A DNA stretch of 64,000 nucleotides from Nectonema munidae. Its lineage: Eukaryota; Nematomorpha; Nectonematoida; Nectonematidae. The stretch covers positions 434,001 through 498,000 of the forward strand of contig JAUIRK010000964.1 in the NCBI GenBank assembly GCA_030549495.1. Direction: 5' to 3'. The notes beneath the pieces were generated by a model. The model was not told where the DNA came from and searched no databases. It worked only from the letters and a program-made list of their open reading frames with translations. Below, in pieces: positions 22,502 through 34,500 of the stretch (its first letter is position 1; each line of letters opens with the position of its first letter). The translations under genes were made by a program, and so were the position numbers.

Positions 22502-25500
22502 GTAAAATTTAACCTTGATTTCATCGACTTGTTAAAACTATATGCTATTTATGTGTTGTTATGCTATTGCTCGCATGCTTCTTCATGAAAGAAATGCATA
22601 TTTTTCTCGAAAAGTAGATCGCGTAGTTTGTTCAATATTTTCTAAGCTCATAAATGATTAATTTATTTAATTTAATGTGAAGCGCTAGTAAAATCAATTT
22701 GCGTAAAGCTTCTTGATTTCATATAAGAAGTGATGACGATATAAGAAGATTCAACAAAGTTTGTGCTATACTTCTCTTCTTTGAGAGCGCAACTTATGAG
22801 ACGTTTGTGGCACTTTTAGCGTCACATCCGCCGCCTTTGAAATATTAGGCGTGAGGTATAATTATCCAAAAAGGTTATTTAATATTGATTATTATTCAAA
22901 AATGCTTTAACATCTCTTCAACTAACTTCTTGACATTCCGATTCGCTGGAATCGGAGATTTTAAAGGGATAGGAGACATGTTCGCTAAAATTTAGGAGGC
23001 GTAGTCGAAGTCCGTTTTTTAAGTATTTTAAATAAAGGAAAGAATATATTGCATTAATAACATCAAGTAGTCGTCTATGCATATCCCACGAAAATGAAAC
23101 ATATCTTCAACTCGCCTCTTTTCACAAGATATGATATCACAAAAAGATTGTTTATCAAATTTACATATAAAAGACTCTGTTTTTCTGAATTTTCTACTTT
23201 CAATGACAAAATTATAAGATGACGCTCACAAAAATATTCTTCTAAAACATAAGGATAGGCAATTTTTTTTTGTCAAGTAATGAATTTGAAGAGTACCTCG
23301 AGATTCTTGTTAAAATCATGACAAAAATTTTAATTCCAGGTACTGTAGTTTAAAGTACAGAACCGCTAATAGCTTAAAGTGCATAGACAGCCCCCCGTAA
23401 GTTTGCGACAAAAATAGATACTGGTCTATTACAAAGTTATTAGAAAATTCTTGAGCCAACCATGTCTCCTGGAACATCAAACAAAAATGTGAAACTTTGT
23501 TCAAATTTGGTGAATAAAAGTTCAAGGCCACGGAAAATCGTGCATAGTATTATTGAAAGCCTTGCTATTATATTCTAAATTTGAAGACCTAAGTCTCATA
23601 TCTAAAATAGTATTATTTATATGTAAAGCGCATTTATAGCTAAGAGAAGAATGAGAAGTCTACATATAATTGTGTTCTTGACGTATCATTTTTGTATTCA
23701 CAGTTTATGCCTTTATGATTTACCCGAACAAAAATGAGAGATTCGCGATACTTCTCTAACGAGTTTTTCGATCAAGTTACGTTCCTTTCAGACAGATCTT
23801 CTTTTAGAGAAATTTTATAATTTTTTTCCCAATTAAATCAAGCCTTGTTGTTAAAAATTTATATTCTTCTGTATGCATATCCTTTTTTTGCTATTATTCA
23901 TTATTTACAAGGTTGTTTTGTGTAAATACAATTCCATGTCACTCCAATGACACTGAAACATGTCGGCACAATCTGTAGCTTTGCAGAAGAAACATATCCA
24001 AATACTGGAACATGTCAAAATTCCGATTGCTATACTTTACTGCGTTTATATCAATTTAATTTGTAGTCGTCATTTTAAATTTTGAAGAATTTTGGATTCT
24101 ATAATATAATTCTCTAGGCATTCTTCATATAGTCATTTTCCTACTATTGAGTTTCATTCTTTTTATCAAAAAATGTGTTTCAAGCTTTTTTAGAACCTTT
24201 CTTTCTTCAACTGAATCTTTCAAATGTCACTTTATGAACTCATTGATTGGCTCCAAACTTGAGTGTTTTTTAAGTTTTTGATTAAACAATAACGGCATTA
24301 CAATTGTCGAAATAAATTGACTTTCTCGTTCCTTGGCGACTGTTAAGAAATGAAAACAATTTTGAAATTGTGAGTGTATTTTTGTTTTATCATTTTTTCA
24401 TAATTTAAATAATTTTTGTTATCTTTCTTTATTTATAAAAGTACACTTTATAACGAGAAAAGAACAATATGTCATATTTAAAAATGTGTGGTTTGTTATT
24501 TAAATATTACTTAAACGCCCATATCTTCAATTCTGCCCTTATATGAAAATATTATATTCTTCATCAAGTGATAAGTATACTGATTGTGAATACAATATTG
24601 TGGGGTCATTTTTTGAAGTGACTAATTTTATCGTTTCATTAAATTTTATAAGCACGCACAGCAGATTTCAATTGATAGTTTTCTTTTTATTTCGTTTATT
24701 GTGTTTTCCATTTTCCTCCATAAATTGAAATTTTGTTCTTTTTCTGCATCGTTACAATTCCTGATTTTATAATGGACAGGGAAAAGGAAACAAAAATGCA
24801 CTGTTACTCAGTAGTTTGAATAAAAATGTTATTCTAAGCTCAGATATAAAAATAGGCTCATACAATTAATTTTTACAATAATACAAAATACGGTGTGGTG
24901 TATTAGACCAGGGTTTCTCAACCGGGTCACATGGACCCTAGGGGTCAATATAATAATTCAGGGGGTCCACAGGTGATTTATTATTATTATAAATTAGGGG
25001 TCCACAATGATATTTTGGTGGTCCATGAAGAAAGCCATCTCATAACGGTTTTTATTATAAAAAGTTCGCAATCGACTTGACATTGTAAAAGGAAGTGCTT
25101 TATGACTAGCATTAACTTCACTGCAACCAGATATAAAGAAACTCGTTGAGCAGCATCAACCACAGGGATCTCATTAAATGTCTTTCTTTTTCATTATAAA
25201 AATTGTTGCATTAGGTTTGCTTTCATTTCAATATGAATTCTAAGTATATGAAACTATTTTCTTTATCATAACGTCAAAAATTTTATTAGTGAAAAATATT
25301 AAAATAAATATTTTATTGTCCAATTTTTATGAAAAAAAGAAGTGAAAAGGGGTCCATGAGTAAAAAAAGGTTGAGAAACACAGTATTAGACCAAATAGCA
25401 AGAGAATATAGCGTAAACGCAGCTTCAAGAGGTGGCCTGTACACACTTTTTATAATTTGCTTGATCTCGCAGCAATAAACGAAACAATACTTTGTAATGA

Positions 25501-28500
25501 AACTCGCAAATCTAAAATTGTAAAAAGAGATTACATACAGACGTTGGCAGAAGAATTAGTTGACGCTTATATTTTTGTCAAATAAAAACGGATTGCAATG
25601 CAAATAAATCAAATATAAAGTATAACAAATGTCAAAAAATAGAGTGTGGAAAATGCGAAAAGGTGAAGAAGTTTATTTGTTCTAAATATGTATAAAATAT
25701 ATTTTAAACTTTTGTGATTAATAAAAAATTCATTCTAAAATTATACCGCGTTTTTTACAATAATAGAACGCATAAAATTCTAAATTTTATTATCATATAA
25801 ATGTTTAGTTATTAAGTAAAAACTGAAAACACATTTAGTTTTTTTAACTTTTTTAAATGCTTTATTTTGATCCTAATGTGCGTTGAAGGGTAATCAATTT
25901 TGTTAGACGTTCTAATGTTAAGTACTTTTGTATGTTCGGTGTTTCATTTGAATGTGTCTTCTTATTTTGCTACCACCTATATAAGTTTTTTTTCCATGTA
26001 TGAAGTTTTATTATAATTGTGGAATTAATATCCCCCTTATTTTGCACTTTTACTAGATATAGGCTGACCATATGGACCGTTTTGAACAGTAGAGTACCGT
26101 TTAATTCATATTTTTTTTAACTATGCTGTCTTTTTTTATAAATGTCTCTTTTTAATAACAATAGTTAACCATTATATAAAATTAAAAAATGGATTAAGAA
26201 TCTGACAAGTTTTATTCTATGACTTTGAAAAACCAAAATATATTGCGTAAAGTTGTTTCATCATAAAAATATTAAAAGCATATTTAACATACAAAGTATG
26301 TTTTTTTATACGTGTGCATAAATTTAATTTAATTTTAATGCTGTAATAATAAATTTGTTTTGAATTCACTTTCAACTAAATAAAAATGATCATTTTCGCA
26401 TTTGTTAAATGTCCCGTCTTTGGCATGATCATGGTCGGCCTATCTATATATCCTACTGAATCAGGGATGCATATCCAGGATGGCAACGAATGAGTGAGTG
26501 CCAGCGACCCCCCTCCCCCCGCCCATTTTTCCCTCCCATGATTTCAGCTTGAGTCGGTGTTTTTGCTTAATTTTTTTTTAAATTAAATAAACCTAATATA
26601 GTTAGATTCTTATCAAGTTAAAATGACTAACTTTTATAAGTAACTAATATTATTTATTTATATTATGTTCTTTGTTAAGTATTAATCAGTGATACTTTAT
26701 TTTTGCATTTAAAATTGATATTTCTTGCTTAACAAGTATTTGATTATAAACATATTCGCGCATGAAATTGCCCATTTCATGAAGCCTGCAGCACTTCTTC
26801 CTACTTCATGAAATGTGCAATTTCACCGGGGTGTAACATTAGAGTGGGTTTTAAATTTTTTTTGAAACATATAAAAAATTGTGTTACAGTAGTAATGAAA
26901 AATCAAGAAGGAGCAATGGATTTTTACTACACACTAAATCAAAACCTGAAAAAGTCTGCCCAAGAGCTAATAACACCTGTTTTTAAATCAAGTCTAACTT
27001 TAATTACGCTGAAAACTTTTTAATTGATGCAGCCATAGATGCAAATAAAGAAATGCCTAAAATTGTTGTTGTTGAAATGAAAAAAGTTTTTCAATTAAAA
27101 AAGAGAATGCTGTGAGAAATTTTGATTAAAAAACATGTGGATGTATCTTTTGAGTTTTAGGCAAAAAATTGCAAAAGAGTTGAATTGACAATACTTCCAT
27201 TACTTCATATTTTAAACCTAGAAATTATTGAAATTGGAAATATTTTTAGATTTTCCGCGAGTCATTTTCAAGTAGTTGAGAGAAATGTTAATACAGCGAG
27301 CGGGCAAAGAAGCACTTCCTAGACAGAACAAGGAAAATGTTACGACTTAATGAAAAATAGAATACTTTATAAAATAAGCCATAAATACAGTGAAAAAGCT
27401 TTTAATTTTTTCAGATTCTAAACTAATTCTAACATCTTTGCCCCTTGTGAGTATAATTGACCCATTTCGTATTATTTATGAGAAGGAAATAAAATATAAA
27501 CCAAGAAGAATGACTTTTTATTATTTGCTTTTTACAGAATATTACTAATTTTAATTACTCAATAAATTTAATTTGCTCACTTTAAATTTCACATTTTTCC
27601 TGAACACAATTCTTGAAAGGGGAATTTGATCTATTGTTAAAATATATTAAATGGTATAGAAAAATTTCGCATTATTCCACCTCCTAAAATTTTCGTGTCA
27701 AACGAAGAGGAATGCCAAGACCCGGGTTTCTCAATCTTCTTGTATAAATTCCATTTTACAAGAAGGATAGAATTATCACCGATTTTTCTATTTTTAACAA
27801 ATCCTTAATACTGAACTAATTTTATTTTCGTCCAGAAGTATCGGATTCGCCCACATTTGAGAAACTCTGGCTTAGACGCCTCTTATGTATCCTCCGGTGT
27901 ACAACCTGCTAATTTTCTTTTGTCTTGACAAATGGCAGTGGATATTTAATTTAAAATTAGGGAATAAAACTTCTCTTTGCTTGCTAGTTCTCCTTTGAGC
28001 TGGTTTCCTCCTCCCTCATAAATTGCAGAACGGAGGTCTATGCGATCAACCTTCCTCTTCCACTATCGTGCTCAATTCTTCATCCGCACTGCCACGTATA
28101 ACGTATACTAATGAGAATTTGTATTTTTATAATTTCAAAGGTTTATTCATGCTGTCTTATCAATATACTAGATTTTGCTTGCAATATTTTCATTGAATGA
28201 AGATTAAGATAGCATGCTTTGGCCTTGAATTTTATTAGTGCTATATTTATATTCGAAGAAAATACATAGGATTCGCCCATTACTTTAATTTTGTCATAAA
28301 AGATAATATATATTTTCAAATTTGTTCAAATTGTCTTTTTATTACATTTTATTCAAATCTCACATTTTCGGATATTGCGACATATATATAATTGTGTTTA
28401 TAATAATATGCACAGTTTTTTGGTAAACCTGAGATGTTAGATTTATAAATATTTAGAAAGATGAAGATAGTAAAAACAGTGGAACAAGAAAGAGCCCATT

Positions 28501-31500
28501 TTTCCAATTTTTAGTACAGAGACCTGCGTTTAACCCTCGTATGGTCGAACAATTTTATTACCTTAGCTGGCCGTGAGTGGCCTCGAAGGCCATTTTTCAT
28601 TTTTTATTCTTCTTCATTAAAATTTGAAAAAATAGCCTCATTTGGCTTTAAAACATGTTGAATTATTGAAATTTTAAGAGAAAAATGTCTAAAATTTGAA
28701 ATATTCTTATTTTGAAACAAAAAGTATTAACGCCATCTATTCTCTGAAAATAATTGATTACAATTTTTTCAAATTTAAATAGAATATTTGATCATTGAGT
28801 TTGTCAAAAACAAACTTTATTAAAAAAATTTTAATACATTTATTCATATACTTTGTCGCATTATAAATTTCACTTTTCTTGTATTCTTACACTTTTTGTT
28901 TACACGTATTTTTTATGTTTTATTTTTTATAACGTAAATAATAATAGAAAAAATAAAAATAATAATGGTAATGGTACCGTAGGGTGTTTTCATCGAAAAG
29001 GCCAAATTGCGCCACTTATATCGAACTATGAGGAAAGTAAGCTTGATGTAGGATCGAACCCAAGACCTTGAGTTATCGAATCCAGCATCTAACCAACCAT
29101 ACTCACGCTAAAATAATAAGAAGAAGAAGAAACACATGAGCTGCTCACTTTCATGTCTTTTATTTACGCTTCGGATAAAGCAATCCTGTAGATTATTTAA
29201 AAAAATGGTGTGTATTCGATAAGTTTTATATTTTTTTTACCTTATGTGTTGTTAACAGGGGTGCGGAGTCAGATAATATAAGGTCCAACTCCGACTCCAA
29301 AATTTTTGAATGCTGACTCTGACTTCGACTCCCACTCCTTTTATGATACCTCCTCTAACTCCGACTTCTTAACACTTTAGTTTAACATTTATCCACACAG
29401 AAATACAGAGAATATTCAAGGAAAATCAGTTATATGACAATTACTGCTCTTTTATTTTGGAGTTAAAAACTGAAAACCATAAAAATTAAAAATAAGAAGC
29501 TTACTTTTAGCAAAATTTAACAGGCGAAAACGTTGCAAGTTGGAAATCGAAACAGCGGAAGTTTTCACGAAAAAATGAATGCCAAAACAATTCGAGAAAT
29601 ATAAGATTGAATTAAATGACGAACTTGTGTGAGAGAGAAAATGTATGCTCAACACTTGGTGAAGGATTTTTCATTACATCATCAACACTTGGTAAAGGAT
29701 TTTTCATTACATCAACATTTGGTAAAAAAAACTTACATTCATGCCATTGCTAGCAACTAGCAAGTTTTTGTTATTGTGCTTCATTACATTGCATCAAAGC
29801 AGTAAACAAGTTAAAAAACAAACAAAAGTGTTTGAAAACATTTTGAAGTTGAATCAAATGAATTTTCGGAGTCCGAGTCGGAAAAAGAAACTCCGACTCC
29901 TTTTTTCAAAAATAAAAATCCCCCCCCCTCTTTTTTTAACCCCCCCCCCCCCTTTTAAAAAAAAATTTTTGTTTTAAATTTATTTTTGGGGAAAAAAAAC
30001 TTTTGTTTCAAAAATAAAAATCCGACTCCTGCTCATACTAAGGTAAAATCTCCGACTCTCTACGACTCCGACTCCGCCACCGCATCCCTTATTGTTAACA
30101 GCAAAATTATTTAACTACTTATTTATCTATATTTTATGTATAAACAAGGTTAAAGGTGGTTAACTTAGGGCAACTGACATTGAGCTATCAGTATTTTGGT
30201 AAAGGCAGTATTCGAACCTAAAATAATTGGATTCAAAGACCAACACTCTAACCAATCGCCACGCTCTTAAAAATAAGTAGAAATAATCGTAAAAAAAATC
30301 ACAGAAATACACACTTTATTGAGTAATTTTCAAATATTTTTGAAACAATTTTTACATAGAAGAACTTCATGCTCATCACAACTGTTTTCTTTGCATCTGA
30401 AGCATCTTTGATAAATTCCTTTTTTGTTGCCTTTGAAAATTTGGCAAGGTCCTATTTTTTTATTTGGTGTTTCCAAGTCGGTACTTTCATTGCAGATTCC
30501 ATATGATTTCAGTTGTGAAAAAACACAATTGAGAAAGAATTACTTTTCTTCCACTTGGTTTTTTCAAAAAGTTGATAGACATAGCTGTTGATGAGTACTC
30601 TGTTTGTAAATTATGTGCTACTATAATATAAGTATTGAAAGCAGCAATATCTAAATAGTTAGACCAAACGACCATTAGCCATCGCCTAGATGTCCTATAT
30701 GTAGTATAATATTTAACCATTTGATTACCTTTGTCTACCCCTGATTTTACACTATTATAAATATATATAGATTCTGGTAATCTTTTGGGTCCGACTAGCT
30801 CCATTTCTCTGTAATGCTGACTACTCATCATCAGGAGCGCTTTAAAATTTTTCATAGAATGTTTTCTAGATATATACGCAACCAATGATGAACCAGTTGA
30901 GTATATCGTTCTAGACTCGCATTCTTGAAGATTTAGGCTCTGCAAATGTTTTCTTTGAAAATGAAAGGCACACACCTCCTATTATAATTGTTGTAGCTTT
31001 TCGCCCAATCAAACAATTCATAGTCCATAAAAAATCTATCAACGCAAATACCTGTACCTTGAGGTAGTTCGATTTCCTCTGCTAACCTCTTGACTATTCC
31101 ACTGAAATAATTTTTATCCGCTAATTTGCTGACATATATTTCGAGAGCCAGATAATAAAAAGTTCTAGAATCATTGATGTGATACAATTTGATACCCCAT
31201 TTACTGGGCCTGCTAGGTTTATAAATCTTTATCGGACATCCCCCTCTAAACTTAACCAGTTGCTCATCAACAGTTACAAAGTCTTTAGGTGTCCAATACC
31301 TAAAAAATTACTTTCAATATTTTTAAAAAATATTAAAATTAAAATTACTTATGGAAGACATTGTAGAAGTGGTCATTCAGCGAACTGCCATTATTTTATC
31401 GACATTTTGATTTCTTTCTTGTGGAACATCAAACCTCAAAAATGTGATAATAAGCTTAAGGTCATTTTTACTCATAACCGCTTTCATAAAGTGTGCTCTT

Positions 31501-34500
31501 TGACTGTGTTGTATAGACTGTCAAATGGGATTGTTTGATCACCCTCAATTCCAAGTATATAAAGAAGAGAAATATAGCCAAGAATTTTTTCTACGTTAAA
31601 GTTATTGTAGAAAGATTTTACTTCATTCGGAACATTTTTAGTATTTTTCATGTATTCTTCCAAGTTTTTTTTGTAAAAACGAAAACTTGACGAATAAATT
31701 CTTGAGGTAAAAATAACTTCCAGATAAATAAAGGATTTGTAACATGCTTTGCAGCGCCTTTGGACCATCAGGAACACTTGAAATATTTCTAATATTTATA
31801 TTTCTTGGCCTTCCCCTTCTTGTTGGGGCGTCAAAAGTATACAACGTTGAGTCAGGTGCAAAAATATCAATATCATTTATGTGACTCGGATCATGATTAC
31901 TTGAAGATGAAGAAGTTAGATCGGCTGAAAAAGAAAATGAAGACTCTTCATCTGTACTTTCTTCAAAATTAGAACTTTCCAGAAAAGGAGGAAACTTTTC
32001 CAGCAATAGCGTAAAAGAAGAGATATGAAATACTCTATAGTTATAAAAGGTATTATGTGAATGCCTCATCTTTATACATGGCACATCTATGATACAATAT
32101 GTATCTGAGTACATGCGTCATAGCGAGAAAGTATTTTCATCTTTATATATAGATAGATGATTCTGGTTTTCTTTAATATTCTTCCTGTATATATATAATA
32201 TATGAGCATATGGTAAGAAATATGCGAGTGAAGAGTGTCAAATGACGGCTGAGCTACGAAAAATTTATTCCATTCTAAAGAGATCGAAAGAATGATATGA
32301 TTTTCCTATTTTTTTGTTTCATCTCATGGCGATGCAGATAAAGAAGAATGTAAAAATAAAAGAACGCTCCTTTGTTAGAAAAATGAACTGATTATTTTAT
32401 ACTTGCAAGATATAAATATATGTAGATATATAATGGCCTCTCAGGCCTTATACGACCATGCAAGGGAGAAAAATCATTACAAAATTTGCCATGTTCACTT
32501 ATTATTAGTTTTTTTATATTCAACTTACTTTTTTTTTGTTTATTCTGAAAAGTTGTTTTATACTAATAATTTGAGATTTTCAAGACCTTCTTTTTCAGTC
32601 GTTTCAAGGTTTGTCCATAAAATTTATTAAGTAAAAAATGTAATGGCTTCTCAGGCCCTATACGACCATGTGAGAGTATATATTCAGTAAAGTTAAAGCA
32701 ATTATCCAAAAACTCTAAATATGATTAATTCAATTCTTTTTTCTTTTGCCAGTTTACTATATTTTAAGCTCCGATTTTTCTTTAATATAAATAAGAGAAA
32801 ATGCTTTTGTAATAGGCTGACCATATTTTATTGTGACAAAAATGGGAAATTTTATAAAATATGCCAACAAAAAACGACAATTTTCAAACCAAGTTTAGTT
32901 ATTTAATCAAAACAAACGTTTATATAAAGTTATAATACAATTTGTTTTATGCATACGTAAAAAACGACAATTTTCAAACCAAGTTTAGTTATTTAATCAA
33001 AACAAACGTTTATATAAAGTTATAATACAATTTGTTTTATGCATACGTAAAAAAAATATGCCAAAAAACTATATAATGAATTTTTTTGTTAAATATGCTT
33101 TTAATCAGTTATTTAATGAAACAAATTTAAGCAATACCTAAAGTTTTAGAATAAAAGTTGTCACATTCCTGCTTCATTTTTAATTTTATATAATACTAAC
33201 GCAACTACAGATTCTATTATTTTGTTATAATATACGCTATGATAAAACGGGACAGTTACAATAGATGAAAATAACCGTTCAGTAGCATTTAAGACGATGT
33301 CAGCCTACTTTTTAATGAAAGTCATACAGAATATCATATAAGTTTTGCATGCGTCCATTCAGATGCTCGAGTTAGGAAACAGAGCTCAATTTTAAAAAGA
33401 ATATAAATGTCCTAAAAGCTTTCTTTCACACACACTATCAAATGTTGACGTCTGGAAGCGTAAAGATTTATGCTGTTCTTCTTATGTTCAACCAAAGGAC
33501 ATTTCAACCAAAGAATTTTTTAACCAAAGAATATTTCAACCATAAATATAAACCTAATAAAGAAAGGTGTATTTAGTCTTTCATTCATAAATATTGTTTG
33601 ACTTTTTTTTATTAAAAAACCTAGGAAAATTTTTGGGTTGTTGAAATTCTTCCAAATATCGGCAAACCTAAACCTTTATCAATATTAAGCTCTGTAGATA
33701 AATTTGGTCTGCAGAAAACTCGATCTCAGAAAATTAGTTTTTACAAAGCTTATAATGGAAAATTCGATCTAAAAACTAAAATAAATAAAGAAAATTTAAA
33801 AAAGAGTTGTTTTTTTGCTTAGTAAGTTGTTTGGTTAGTTGGCTGTTTTAAATTGTCCAGTTTCTACTAGCTATATAATCAATTGAGAGACTTATTTTAT
33901 AGGAGTGATCACAAATGATTAAGAGATATACTCATACATAGATAATAATTAATAGATAAATCAGAACAAAAATAAGTTCTATCAATTAATTGCCATAAAG
34001 TTCAGGATATTGCCAACTTTTTAAGAATTGCCATATTAAAAGCATGGTAAATTCCTGTTCCACCATATGAAAAACCTAGTCCATCCCAAAATAAACTTTT
34101 TATCCAAGCTGAGAAACACTCATATATGCTCATTTCACTTTTGTATTAAGGCTGGCCTAACATGACGCTTTCAAATGTATCCATCACTATTTCATTCGTA
34201 TCATTACGACGCCTTTGTTTGGGTCATTTTACAAGTCTTTTCGGTACAGTTTTAGTCCGCTGCTACAAGTGTCTTTTCAATAGAGATGCCGCAGTGAGGG
34301 ACAATTCCCCACATCATCGGCCTTATCAAAAATTCAATTTCATCGTCAAAAATTTTGCTACAATTAACTACCTTTTACTGATATTAAATTGGGATAAAAA
34401 GAGTTTTTAACATTTACTCTAGCCTTAACTTGTATACTAGCATATTTAAAAAAAGATGTGTTGAGCATCATGTGGCCCATCGTGGAACTAAAGCAATTTT

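Larger units (their letters stand above)
28534..32467 (-). mobile_element. piggyBac transposon with nested insertions
   Basis: Left end is TTAA (28530-28533) plus CCCTCGTATGGTCG; right end, reverse complement, is CCCTTGCATGGTCG at about 32467. Subterminal GGCC-containing palindromes are present at both ends (GGCCTCGAAGGCC and GGCCTGAGAGGCC). The right TTAA is no longer visible. The transposase lies at 30350-32114 on the minus strand. The left half holds a SINE (28965-29112), a hAT MITE (29257-30091) and a tRNA-like SINE head (30180-30270). Confidence 0.75.

Noticed and set aside
22937-22957. Perfect 8-bp palindrome as a regulatory site
   Set aside because: Too short to mean anything in 64 kb of AT-rich DNA.
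28965-29112. A tRNA gene
   Set aside because: A- and B-box-like elements are present, but the same head occurs with a shared non-tRNA body in three places, so it is a SINE.
29741-29977. Forward open frame ending in poly-proline
   Set aside because: Produced by GACTCC-type repeats and homopolymers inside a MITE.
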